Assembly (NCBI GenBank): GCA_964468125.1
Contig: CAYXVF010000036.1
Span: 1 to 54,062, forward strand
Length of the DNA: 54,062 nucleotides
Source: CAYXVF01 sp964468125
Lineage (GTDB): Bacteria; Myxococcota; XYA12-FULL-58-9; CAYXVF01
Direction of reading: 5' to 3'
Shown: positions 26,361 to 34,832 of the stretch, in pieces
Layout of the letters: every line of letters starts with the position of its first letter
Position numbering within the stretch: the stretch's first letter is position 1
The notes under the pieces: generated by a model
The model's input: the letters and a program-made list of their open reading frames with translations, nothing else
Databases searched by the model: none
What the model was told of the DNA's origin: nothing
Program-made: the position numbers and the translations under genes

Positions 26361-27380
26361 TCAGAGGCCCTCCGTGCTCGTCGCCAGCTGGATCCCCGCC
26401 TCTTCGTAGGACGCGAGTGCTTCTGCGACCTGAGTCGTGAAGTCTACCACAAATCCGCCGTCTCCATCGGGGACGGTCACCGCGGACATGCAGTCGGTCA
26501 GAACTGTGATCTTTTTAAGCAGCTTGGCGTCGATCGCACGGGCCTCTTCGATCAGGTCGTCGATGGACCACTTCACGCAATGGCTCGCCGCCTGCCCGGC
26601 GATGAAGAGCCGATCGGCGTCGAGCAGGGTCTTCAGCAGAGCGGCATTTCGCTCCGCGAAGGGGCTACCGTGCTGGTCGGTCGTGACCTCCGGCGCGAAG
26701 ACCGAATAGTTCTCGGTCAATGGGTGGTCTCCCTTGATCTCCGTGTAGCTCTGCGCGCTGCGCGCATAGGAGTGAAACATGCGCGCCTTGTGGATGGCCC
26801 CGGCGAGCACGTGCCCGTCGGAGCCCAGAATGCAGTGGGGTGGCCAGAGGTAGAGGCTGTATTTGCCCTCCGCCTCGAGCTTGCGTGCGTAGTGGAGGAC
26901 GTAGCTTTTCAGCCAATCATAGTCGCCGTTGCACAGCCACGGGGCCATCGCGGGATTCGGACGCAGCTTGCCCTCGAGAATGTCGGCCGTGCTCAACACG
27001 CTGTGCTCGTTCGGGTGAGCGCCGTGCCGATCGATCCAGAAGGTCGGCGTGAACACCTGAAAGGCGTGGTGGGTGTCGTGAGTGGTGGTGATCGCCGTGA
27101 TCTCGTCCATGTGGCGATAGATGACCTCGGTGATCCGTCGATTGTCGTCGAGCGCCCCGGTGCCGGAACGGCCACCCACATAGAGCGTTCCTTCAGGAAA
27201 GCAGAAGTCCCGCTGCACGTCGATGAGGAGCAAGTGTGTCCGGTGACGGTCTTCACCGGCTGGCTTCAGTCGGTGCTCGAGCTGCCACTCGATGGCTTGC
27301 GATAGAACCACTCGGTGGTCCGGGGTGTGTCCCCAATCGCGGGTGGTGGCCGGGTCATAGTGCGGGGGTAGTGGAAGCAT
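26361..27380 (-). CDS. pncA: Nicotinamidase-type cysteine hydrolase, long form
   Basis: This isochorismatase-fold enzyme is expected to hydrolyse nicotinamide to nicotinate. Its catalytic Asp is in LLLIDVQRDFCFPEG, metal ligands in THDTHH, and the nucleophile Cys in GQAASHCVKWS; LWPPHCILGSDGH matches the WPxHCVxGT segment of nicotinamidases. At 339 residues it is much longer than the usual 180-215. The extra sequence is an N-terminal 45-residue extension and an insertion after LEGKLRPNPAM. It lies 11 bp after the nrtR stop and ends the NAD salvage operon, which supports the assignment. Confidence 0.78.
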   Translation of the reverse strand: MLPLPPHYDPATTRDWGHTPDHRVVLSQAIEWQLEHRLKPAGEDRHRTHLLLIDVQRDFCFPEGTLYVGGRSGTGALDDNRRITEVIYRHMDEITAITTTHDTHHAFQVFTPTFWIDRHGAHPNEHSVLSTADILEGKLRPNPAMAPWLCNGDYDWLKSYVLHYARKLEAEGKYSLYLWPPHCILGSDGHVLAGAIHKARMFHSYARSAQSYTEIKGDHPLTENYSVFAPEVTTDQHGSPFAERNAALLKTLLDADRLFIAGQAASHCVKWSIDDLIEEARAIDAKLLKKITVLTDCMSAVTVPDGDGGFVVDFTTQVAEALASYEEAGIQLATSTEGL

Positions 27381-27391
27381 CTGTTTACTCC

Positions 27392-28063
27392 TCAGAGCTC
27401 GAAGTTGAATCCCTGGGCGAGGAGCTCGCGGTACTTGCGCTTGTTGAAACGGTAGAGGCGCGCAGCGCGATGCGCGACCGCTTTCTGGCGCTCGTCGAGC
27501 TCGTCGAGCAGACCCATGGACAGGATCTTCTTTCTGAAATTGCGCTTGTCGAGCGGCCGCTCCAGTACGGTCTCATAGAGCTTCTGAAGCTCCGAGAGGG
27601 TAAACTTGGTCGGCAGGAGCTCGAATCCTATCGGTTGGTAGCGTACCTTGCCGCGCAGTCGTTCCTGCGCCACCCGGACGATCTCCTCGTGGTCAAAGGC
27701 GAGCGGAGGGAGCGCGCGGACCTCAAACCAGCGCGCGTCGCTCGCGTCCGTATCCGCTCGAAGCTCGCGGAGCTTGGCCAAGGCGTAGTAGGCGACGCTC
27801 ACCACCCTTGCGCGAGGATCGCGCTCCGGCGCGCCGAAGGTGTAGAGCTGCTCCAGGAAGACGTCGCGCACTCCGGTTTCCTCCGCGAGCTCGCGGCGCG
27901 CCGCGTCTTCGAGGCTCTCCTTCGGGCGGATGAAGCCACCAGGGAGCGCCCAAGAGCCTGCATAGGGCTCGTTTCTGCGTTCGATGAGGAGAACCTTCAG
28001 GTGGTCGTCGAGTCCGAAGACCACGCAGTCCACCGTGACCAACAATTCGACCGGTGGGCTCAC
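27392..28063 (-). CDS. nrtR: NrtR-type Nudix regulator of NAD metabolism
   Basis: The 223-residue protein has an N-terminal Nudix domain with an intact box (GGFIRPKESLEDAARRELAE, ending ETGV). A C-terminal winged-helix follows (about 145-223), containing FTLSELQKLYETVLERPLD and KRNFRKKIL. This two-domain layout defines NrtR, a repressor of NAD biosynthesis genes released by ADP-ribose. Most NrtR proteins have a degraded Nudix box; here all catalytic residues remain, so it may also hydrolyse ADP-ribose. The start is a GTG overlapping the nadE stop (GTGA), so it is translationally coupled. Autoregulation of the operon is likely. Confidence 0.88.
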   Translation of the reverse strand: MSPPVELLVTVDCVVFGLDDHLKVLLIERRNEPYAGSWALPGGFIRPKESLEDAARRELAEETGVRDVFLEQLYTFGAPERDPRARVVSVAYYALAKLRELRADTDASDARWFEVRALPPLAFDHEEIVRVAQERLRGKVRYQPIGFELLPTKFTLSELQKLYETVLERPLDKRNFRKKILSMGLLDELDERQKAVAHRAARLYRFNKRKYRELLAQGFNFEL

Positions 28064-30042
28064 GACTCGAGGATTTCCTGTCGGAGAGCGGCGAGCTCCT
28101 CGGCGAAGCCAGCGCTCAGGATCGGAAACCGACACCAGGTTTTTGGGTCGAGGTTCTTGTCGTCGACGTGAAAGGACGGGGCATAGCGTTCGCGTTTCCA
28201 CTGATTGCGCGACCACAGCCGAAAGAAGCGCTCGATCCATGCGATCCGTTGCGCATCGTCCACATCCGGATGGGTCGCCCGGAGTGCTCGATAGACTTCC
28301 CGAGGAAAGAATTTGTCGCGAATCGCCAGGCCCTCGATCGTGTCGAGAACATCGTAGGGCATGAGATCCTCTTCGTCGGTCTGCTTGCGCTCCGCAGGGC
28401 GCAGCTCGGCGGTGGGGGCCTGAGCGTTGACCGCCGCGAGCTCCGGGCGTGGAGACAGCCCCGCACCGCCCTGAAGCTCCATGAAGCGCAGCCAGTCGCG
28501 AATGAACGCTTTGTCGATCCCGGCGATCGGCGCCAAGCCACCAGAGGTGTCCCCGTCCATCGTCGCGTAACCCACCGCCGCCTCCGAGCGATTGCTCGTG
28601 GACAAGAGCAGAGCACCGGTGACGTTCGCGAGCATCCACACGCTCGGTGCTCGGACCCGCGATTGAATGTTCTGCAGCGCGATATCATCGCGCTCCCAGC
28701 TGAGGGGTCGCGACAAGGCGCTCTCCGTGAGCGCTCGGTAGCGCTCGACGATGTCGTCGACGTCGAGCACGTGAAAACGGGCGCCTATCCCTTCGGCCAC
28801 GCTCCGGGCCGCGTTGCGGGTCACCTCGCCGGAGTTTCGCGTCGATTGGTAGACGCAGGTGAGCAGAGCCCCGCAGAGTGACGCGCTGTCCTGGGCCCCA
28901 TCCACCGGAAGGTTCAGGCGTCTGAGCGTTTCCTCGAGACCCAGCTCGTCGACCGCGAGGTCCACCATCGATCGGACGAGTACGGCGACCGCAGCAGAGT
29001 CAGCACCGCCACTGAGCGACAGTACGAAGCCGCGCGAGCGGCTCTTTCGCAAATAGTCGAAGAGACCGAGGCTCACCGCGCGAAGAAACTCCTCGTACTC
29101 GAGCTCCGGGCTTGCTTCCCAGTCCGGCAGCGTCGTCCGCGATGCGGTCGGCTCCGCATCCGGGATGGGGTGGTGCACTTCCACGCGCAGCTCGTCGTTG
29201 CTGCGGTCGGGCCGGTGGCTGCCGTACTGGGCCCTGAGCATACGGTTCGTGTCCACGTCGACGATCGCGTCACTCAGAGTGAAGTCTCGGAAGCTGAAGC
29301 GGTGCCCTTCGGCGACGATCCGGCCTTCGCTCGCGATCACCGTACCGCCGTCGTAGATCATGCGTCCGGCTTCGTTACCGAGGGCGTTGGCGTAGACGTA
29401 GGCGACGCCGAAGGCACGGGAGCCCTCGGTGACGATCCGGCGCCGGATCTCCTGCTTGTTGAAGGCGAAGTGACTCGCGCTCGGGTTGAGAATCAAGTCG
29501 ACACCGAGGGCGTAGAGCGAGCTTCCCGGGCGGTCGGCGACCCAGGCGTCTTCGCAGATCTCGTGTCCGATTCGCACGCCATCCACCTCGAAGAAGAGGT
29601 CCCCGATGGGAAGCATGTGACCTTCGAGCTCGACCGTTGAGCGCACGCCGGCGCGCCAGGGGGTGAACCAACGCGGCTCGTAGTGCACGCCATCGCCGGC
29701 GAGGTGTCGCTTCGCGGCGAGGCCGGCCACCTCGCCATCGACCAGCAGCGCAGCGCAGTTAAAAACGGCGCCACGGAAGTGCACGGGCAGTCCGACGGAG
29801 ACGACGAGCCCTTCCGTCGCGGGCGCGAGAGCGAAGAGCTCGCGGGCCGCCCGGGCACAGAGGGCCGGCGATAAGAACATGTCCTCGCAGCCGTAGCCGG
29901 AAATGGCGAGCTCGCTCAAACAGAGGATCGAAACGTCGCGTTTCTTGGCTTCGTCGATCGCCGCCTCGATGTTTCGTCGATTTTGCTCCCAGGCCATCGG
30001 GAGTTGGTTCAGGGCAGCGGCGGCCACGTGCAGCGTGCGCAT
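28060..30042 (-). CDS. nadE: Glutamine-dependent NAD+ synthetase
   Basis: The 660-residue enzyme amidates nicotinate adenine dinucleotide to NAD+. The N-terminal glutaminase domain has the nitrilase triad Glu44 (CLSELAISGYG), Lys111 (LAAKRHLAG) and Cys163 (GHEICEDAW). The C-terminal synthetase has the PP-loop SGGADSA at 344-350 and a STSNRSEAAVGYATMDGD segment. The ATG at 30042 shares its A with the prs stop (TGATG) and is preceded by AGGAGG. It completes the last step of the Preiss-Handler route encoded in the operon. Confidence 0.96.
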   Translation of the reverse strand: MRTLHVAAAALNQLPMAWEQNRRNIEAAIDEAKKRDVSILCLSELAISGYGCEDMFLSPALCARAARELFALAPATEGLVVSVGLPVHFRGAVFNCAALLVDGEVAGLAAKRHLAGDGVHYEPRWFTPWRAGVRSTVELEGHMLPIGDLFFEVDGVRIGHEICEDAWVADRPGSSLYALGVDLILNPSASHFAFNKQEIRRRIVTEGSRAFGVAYVYANALGNEAGRMIYDGGTVIASEGRIVAEGHRFSFRDFTLSDAIVDVDTNRMLRAQYGSHRPDRSNDELRVEVHHPIPDAEPTASRTTLPDWEASPELEYEEFLRAVSLGLFDYLRKSRSRGFVLSLSGGADSAAVAVLVRSMVDLAVDELGLEETLRRLNLPVDGAQDSASLCGALLTCVYQSTRNSGEVTRNAARSVAEGIGARFHVLDVDDIVERYRALTESALSRPLSWERDDIALQNIQSRVRAPSVWMLANVTGALLLSTSNRSEAAVGYATMDGDTSGGLAPIAGIDKAFIRDWLRFMELQGGAGLSPRPELAAVNAQAPTAELRPAERKQTDEEDLMPYDVLDTIEGLAIRDKFFPREVYRALRATHPDVDDAQRIAWIERFFRLWSRNQWKRERYAPSFHVDDKNLDPKTWCRFPILSAGFAEELAALRQEILES

Positions 30043-30968
30043 CAGCGTACCTCCTGGAGTTGCTCGGCGAGCAAGGCGCCGATGCAACGGACCTCGAGTG
30101 TCGAGCCCGCGAGGGCGACGGCCCGCGGGTGCGAGTTGGTAGAGATGATTCGGCTGATGAGACCCGATTCTTCGATCCGTTTGAGCGCGTCACCTGGAAA
30201 CAGACCGTGCGTGCAGACCGCGCACACCTCCTCGGCGCCCGCGTCGCGATAGACGCGAGCTGCGCCGAGTAGCGACCCGCCCGTACGGATCATGTCGTCG
30301 TAGATCACGACCGTTCGTCCGGCGACATTCGCGTTTATCCCCGATACGACCGTTCCGTTAGCGTCCCGCCGCTTGAGCACGACCGCCATCTCTGCGCCGA
30401 GCTCCAGGGCCAACGACTCGACCCACTTCGCCCGCCCCGAGTCCGTGCAACCGAGGACAAAGTCGGAGGCGAGCGAGCGGACCGCCTCCAAGATGAGTGG
30501 TTTGGCGTACGCCTGGCGTGCGTTCAGGGAACCCTCGAAGTAGTAGGGCAGGCCCTCCGAATGAAGGTCGAGCAGGAGCGCACGATTGCCTTCGGCTGCG
30601 ATCGGAACCGCGGAGAGCATGCGAGCTCGGGTCTTGGCTTTGACCACCTCACCTCGTTTCATCGCCCGCTCCATCGTCGAGTATCCCAGGAAGGGGATGA
30701 CCAACGTGAGCCGTCGTGCGCCGCCTGCGACCAAGCCGCAGGCAAGGTCGTAGATTTCGAGAGTTTCTGCGTCGGAGATCGTGCCGCCCACGAGCACGCA
30801 GTGATGCCCGTCCGGGCGGGTCAGGATCCGGTGGTAGGTCTCGTCGTCGGGGAAATCGCGACACTCGATGTCTCCGATCGCCGCATCGAGCTCACGTGCG
30901 ATCGTGGCGGCGAGCTCTCGATAGCTCGACGAGGCGTAGACCAGGAGGTCCCTCAGGCGCTCAGTCAT
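30042..30968 (-). CDS. prs: Divergent ribose-phosphate pyrophosphokinase
   Basis: The 308-residue phosphoribosyltransferase-fold protein has the PRPP-binding loop VVIYDDMIRTGGSL and the PRPP-synthetase N-terminus with a FPDDETYHRI loop. The family's DLHxxQIQGFF stretch is altered to DLHSEGLPYYFEGSLN, so it belongs to a divergent branch. It starts inside the pncB end (8-bp overlap) and runs into nadE, so it likely supplies PRPP to nicotinate phosphoribosyltransferase rather than being the sole housekeeping synthetase. That inference should be checked by finding a second prs gene elsewhere. Confidence 0.82.
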   Translation of the reverse strand: MTERLRDLLVYASSSYRELAATIARELDAAIGDIECRDFPDDETYHRILTRPDGHHCVLVGGTISDAETLEIYDLACGLVAGGARRLTLVIPFLGYSTMERAMKRGEVVKAKTRARMLSAVPIAAEGNRALLLDLHSEGLPYYFEGSLNARQAYAKPLILEAVRSLASDFVLGCTDSGRAKWVESLALELGAEMAVVLKRRDANGTVVSGINANVAGRTVVIYDDMIRTGGSLLGAARVYRDAGAEEVCAVCTHGLFPGDALKRIEESGLISRIISTNSHPRAVALAGSTLEVRCIGALLAEQLQEVR

Positions 30969-32433
30969 CGTGCCCTCGCATCTTCAGAATCAGCTCGGTC
31001 CTCGCCTCGCTCGCGCCCCGCTCGAGGCCCACGGGGTACTGGTGTGGGTAGTCGAAGCGCGTCAGTCCCGCGTGAAGCATGGCGACCTGACGGGCGCGGT
31101 GGGCGCGCGACTCGTCGAGCGCAGGCGGCGTGTAGACGCGATCGCCGCCCCGGTAGATCGGAACCAATAGATCTTCGTGCCGCTCTGCGCACGGGAAGGG
31201 GCGTCGTCGGGTGGCGTCGAGGGGGTCGAGCATCTGTCCGTGGGTCGGGAGGCCGCGTAGCTCGTCCCAAATCAAGTCCGCGACGATACCATTGTCGTCA
31301 CTGTAGCGACGGACCTGCAAGATTCCCGGCGTTGAGGTTTTCACCGCCTGTTCGCTCAGCTTGATTCGTGGCTGCCATTCACCGTCTTCCCCGCGGACTG
31401 CGGAGAGCTTGAACACGCCCCCGAGCGCGGGCTGGTCATGGGCGGTCGCGAGTTTGGTGCCGATGCCCCAGACGTCGATCGCGGCGCCCTGTTGTTGCAG
31501 GCTCGCAATGATGCGTTCATCGAGATCGTTGCTCGCAACGATCTGAGTTTCCTCGAAGCCGGCCTCATCGAGCTTCTCCCGTGCGCGTCGGCTGAGATAG
31601 GCGAGGTCGCCAGAGTCCAGGCGAATACCCAGGAGCTTCTGTCCTCTTTTTCGGAGCTCGTGTCCCACGCGGATCGCGTTGTCGACCCCGGCGAGGCTGT
31701 CGTAGGTGTCCACGAGGAACACGCAGTTGTTTGGCATGGCGTCGGCGTAGCGCTCGAACGCCTCGAGCTCATCCTCGAAGAGCATCACCCAGGAGTGGGC
31801 GTGGGTCCCCTTGACGGGGATCCCGTAGAGTTTGCCCGCGAGCAGGTTGGACGTCGCCGTGGCGCCTCCGAGGTAGGCGCCGCGACTGGCGCTCATACCG
31901 CCGTCGAGCCCCTGCGCGCGTCGCAACCCGAATTCGAGGACCGGAGCCTCGCCGGCTGCGTGAACGATGCGCGCGGCCTTTGTCGTCACGAGCGTTTCGA
32001 AGTTGATGATGTTGAGCAGGGCGGTTTCGAGGAGCTGGCACTGGGCGATGGGTCCGCGGATCCGGAGGAGGGGCTCCTGCGGGAAGACCACCGTGCCCTC
32101 GGGGACCGCGTCGACATCGGCGGTGAGCTCGGCTCCCGCGAGCCACTCGAGGAAGGCCGGGGAAAAGAGAGGGCGCCCGTCCGCGCCATGCAGAGTGCCG
32201 AGGTAGTCGAGGTCGCTCGGATCGAAGCGATACTGGTCGAGGAACTCGATCACCCGGGCGAGACCAGCGGCGACAGCATAGCCCCCGCCAAAAGGGTTCT
32301 TGCGGAAATAGAGGTGAAAGACCGCTTCTCGCTCCGCGACGCCGGACTTCCAATACCCGTGGGCCATGGTCAGCTGGTAGAGGTCCGTCGCCAAGGCCAG
32401 GGGTGTTCGGTACAGCGCTTCGAGTCCAGCCAT
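30961..32433 (-). CDS. pncB: Nicotinate phosphoribosyltransferase
   Basis: The 490-residue enzyme joins nicotinate to PRPP to give nicotinate mononucleotide. It shows the N-terminal LATDLYQLTMAHGYW, EFGLRRAQGLDGGMSASRGA, GTHAHSWVM (phosphorylatable His segment) and VDTYDSLAG, then the PRPP/phosphate loop GIRLDSGDLAYLS. The start at 32433 has a perfect AAAGGAGG. It is the first gene of the operon pncB-prs-nadE-nrtR-pncA. A 17-bp dyad just upstream is a candidate NrtR site. Confidence 0.95.
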   Translation of the reverse strand: MAGLEALYRTPLALATDLYQLTMAHGYWKSGVAEREAVFHLYFRKNPFGGGYAVAAGLARVIEFLDQYRFDPSDLDYLGTLHGADGRPLFSPAFLEWLAGAELTADVDAVPEGTVVFPQEPLLRIRGPIAQCQLLETALLNIINFETLVTTKAARIVHAAGEAPVLEFGLRRAQGLDGGMSASRGAYLGGATATSNLLAGKLYGIPVKGTHAHSWVMLFEDELEAFERYADAMPNNCVFLVDTYDSLAGVDNAIRVGHELRKRGQKLLGIRLDSGDLAYLSRRAREKLDEAGFEETQIVASNDLDERIIASLQQQGAAIDVWGIGTKLATAHDQPALGGVFKLSAVRGEDGEWQPRIKLSEQAVKTSTPGILQVRRYSDDNGIVADLIWDELRGLPTHGQMLDPLDATRRRPFPCAERHEDLLVPIYRGGDRVYTPPALDESRAHRARQVAMLHAGLTRFDYPHQYPVGLERGASEARTELILKMRGHDD

Positions 32434-32451
32434 CGGCCGACCTCCTTTCAA

Positions 32452-32468
32452 AGTGTATCGTGCACACT
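32452..32468. promoter_or_regulatory. Candidate operator (dyad) before NAD salvage operon
   Basis: AGTGT and ACACT arms around a 7-bp centre lie 19-35 bp upstream of the pncB ATG. Placement fits a repressor site, and NrtR is the obvious candidate because its gene is in the operon. Assignment is inference. Confidence 0.4.
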
Positions 32469-32527
32469 AAGCTGCCGGGACGCAATCCCTTTGTTCGGGG
32501 CCCGTTTCTCGAGGCGGGGGGGACCTT

Positions 32528-34126
32528 CTAGAGCTTCGGGCCGCCTTCGAGCACTTCTTTGCTCGCGGCGTCCGCGTAATTCTTGAAGTTCTCGTGGAAC
32601 AAGCCCGCCAGCTTCTTCGCCGTTGCGTCGTAGGCGCTGCGTTCGGACCAGGTGGTCCAGGGGGTGAGGACGTCGCTGGGGACACCGTTGCACCGTTTTG
32701 GGATGTGAAGCCCGAAGATCGGATCTTCCACCGTGTCGCACTGCGCGAGCGAGCCATCGTGAATCGCGTCGATGATGGCGCGGGTGTGTTGAATGCTCAT
32801 TCGCTTGCCCACGCCGTAGGGGCCGCCGCTCCAGCCCGTGTTCACCAACCAGACGTCGACTTTGTGTTCCCTCATCTTCTCCGCGAGCATCTCGGCGTAC
32901 TTCGTCGGGTGCCACACCAGGAAAGGCGCGCCGAAACAGGCGGAGAAGGTTGCTTCGGGCTCGGTCACACCCACCTCGGTTCCGGCGACCTTCGCAGTGT
33001 AGCCGCTGATGAAGTGATACATCGCCTGGCCCGCGGTCAGCTTGCTCACGGGCGGCAGCACACTGAACGCGTCCGCGGTCAGAAACACGACGTTGTCTGG
33101 GGTTCTCGTGATGCAGGGGATCTTCGCGTTGTCGATGTATTCGATCGGGTAGCTGCAGCGCGTATTCTGCGTGATCGACGTGTCGCTGTAGTCGACCTCG
33201 CGCGTTTCGGGGTCGAGCACCACGTTCTCAAGGACGCTACCGAAGCGGATCGCATCGTAGATTTCGGGCTCCGCTTCGCGGGACAGGTTGATCGTCTTAG
33301 CGTAGCAGCCGCCTTCGATGTTGAACACGCCGTCTGCGCTCCAGCAATGCTCGTCGTCTCCGATCAGCTTACGATTCGGATCCGCGGAGAGCGTCGTCTT
33401 GCCGGTGCCACTCAGACCGAAGAAGATCGAGACGTCTCCCTGGTCGCCCTCATTGCAGGAGCAGTGCATCGAGAGCACCCCGCGCTTCGGCATGAGGTAG
33501 TTCATGATGGTGAAGACGCCCTTCTTCATCTCACCAGCGTACTCCGTGCCCAGGATCACGAATTCACCGCGCTCAAAGCTGAGATCGACACTGGTTTTCG
33601 AGGTCATGCCTTCGGTGTGGATGTTTGCGGGGAAACGACCGCCGTTGAAGACGACGAAGTCCGGCTTGCCAAAGGACGAGAGCTCCTCGGTCGAAGGGCG
33701 GATCAACATATTGTGCATGAAGAGGGCGTGATAGGCGCGCTCGCAGATGATTCGAACCTTGAGTCGATACTTTGGGTCCCAGCCTGCGTAACCATCGATC
33801 ACGAAGAGCCGCGGCCGCGTGTTCAGGTAGTCGACCGCGCGAGCACGATTGATGTCAAAGGTCTTCTCGTCGAGCTCGATGTTGATCGGTCCCCACCAGA
33901 TGTCGTCGGCGCTGTCCCCGTGCTTCACGACCCGCTTGTCATTGGGTGAGCGTCCGGTCTTCGCGCCGCTCAGCGCGACCAAAGCACCGGTGGAGCTGAT
34001 TTGGGTCCCCTCTTCGTTTTGCAGCGCCTCTTCGTACATCAGCGAGGGCGGGGGATTGCGCAGGATGCGGTCTACGGTGATCCCGAGCTCTTTCAAATGG
34101 GCTTTCAGTGTCGCGTCGGCGTGCAT
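32528..34126 (-). CDS. pckA: Phosphoenolpyruvate carboxykinase (ATP)
   Basis: The 532-residue enzyme converts oxaloacetate and ATP to PEP and CO2 in gluconeogenesis. The ATP-type signature is clear: GLSGTGKTTLSADPNRKLIG is the kinase-1a loop, with LIGDDEHCW after it, and SGAKTGRSPNDKRVV lies near the N-terminus. The length is normal for PckA. The ATG at 34126 is preceded by GGAGG six bases upstream. A perfect 8-2-8 palindrome and a possible TTGTGC-17-TATGGT promoter lie upstream. Confidence 0.97.
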   Translation of the reverse strand: MHADATLKAHLKELGITVDRILRNPPPSLMYEEALQNEEGTQISSTGALVALSGAKTGRSPNDKRVVKHGDSADDIWWGPINIELDEKTFDINRARAVDYLNTRPRLFVIDGYAGWDPKYRLKVRIICERAYHALFMHNMLIRPSTEELSSFGKPDFVVFNGGRFPANIHTEGMTSKTSVDLSFERGEFVILGTEYAGEMKKGVFTIMNYLMPKRGVLSMHCSCNEGDQGDVSIFFGLSGTGKTTLSADPNRKLIGDDEHCWSADGVFNIEGGCYAKTINLSREAEPEIYDAIRFGSVLENVVLDPETREVDYSDTSITQNTRCSYPIEYIDNAKIPCITRTPDNVVFLTADAFSVLPPVSKLTAGQAMYHFISGYTAKVAGTEVGVTEPEATFSACFGAPFLVWHPTKYAEMLAEKMREHKVDVWLVNTGWSGGPYGVGKRMSIQHTRAIIDAIHDGSLAQCDTVEDPIFGLHIPKRCNGVPSDVLTPWTTWSERSAYDATAKKLAGLFHENFKNYADAASKEVLEGGPKL

Positions 34127-34204
34127 GATCGACCTCCGGGGCGTCTTTCCCCACGTGTATCGAAGCCAGGGGGCACCGACCATAGGGCAGAGACTCGAGG
34201 CGCA

Positions 34205-34222
34205 CAACAGCGAGCGCTGTTG
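34205..34222. promoter_or_regulatory. 18-bp perfect palindrome between pckA and hypothetical gene
   Basis: CAACAGCG, AG and CGCTGTTG form a perfect 8-2-8 palindrome. It lies 79 bp before pckA (minus) and 25 bp before the gene at 34247 (plus). It overlaps a possible -35 of pckA, as expected for an operator. Confidence 0.5.
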
Positions 34223-34246
34223 CACCCCTGAGCCGCCGTCGGCATC

Positions 34247-34771
34247 ATGACTCACATGGCTGTTCCCTCGAAAGAGCTGATTCGAGCCCTCCGTGCCACC
34301 GCACGGCGCATTCGCGATGGCTCGCGTTTTCAATGGACCCATATGGGCGCCTGCAACTGTGGTCACCTCGCCCAGACAGTGACGCAGTTGGACCCCGCGC
34401 GAATTCACTCGTTCGCGATTGAGAAAGCGGGCGAGTGGGCGGATCAAGCCTTCGACCATTGCCCGTCGAGCGGCTACCGAATGGACGAGATTCTGGGGGC
34501 TCTCATCGACCTCGGACTCTCCTCGGCGGACATTGCCAATCTCGAAAAACTCAACGATCGTGGGGTTTTACGGCGCATGCCGGACGGGATGCGCGAGGCG
34601 GATTACCGCGACCGGGAGCACGCGGTGACCTATATTGAGGTATGGGCGGACCTCCTCGAGGATCAGCTCCTCGCCAAAGAGCGCGACATCGCCGAGCAGC
34701 GCGCCCGGAACACGGTTCTAGAACAGCGCCTAGTGCATCACGGGGAGGCGAAAGCGCTCGAGCGCGTCTGA
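34247..34771 (+). CDS. Conserved hypothetical protein
   Basis: The 174-residue protein is soluble and helical. I do not recognise a named family. Distinctive stretches are FQWTHMGACNCGHLAQTVT, with a CNCGH motif, and YIEVWADLLEDQLLAKERDI near the C-terminus. The clustered Cys/His residues could bind a metal, but no standard zinc-finger spacing is present. Composition and codon use match its neighbours, and the frame is intact. An alternative start is the ATG at 34256. It is divergent from pckA across a palindromic site. Confidence 0.6.
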   Translation: MTHMAVPSKELIRALRATARRIRDGSRFQWTHMGACNCGHLAQTVTQLDPARIHSFAIEKAGEWADQAFDHCPSSGYRMDEILGALIDLGLSSADIANLEKLNDRGVLRRMPDGMREADYRDREHAVTYIEVWADLLEDQLLAKERDIAEQRARNTVLEQRLVHHGEAKALERV

Positions 34772-34832
34772 CAGCGTCCAGCGCATCGCGCCCCTTCCGT
34801 AGGCCCCAGCGATTTCGTTATAGGGCCGCCCC

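Noticed and set aside
32490..32527. GC-rich inverted repeat after pckA as terminator
   Set aside because: The stem is imperfect and no T-tract follows on the minus strand.
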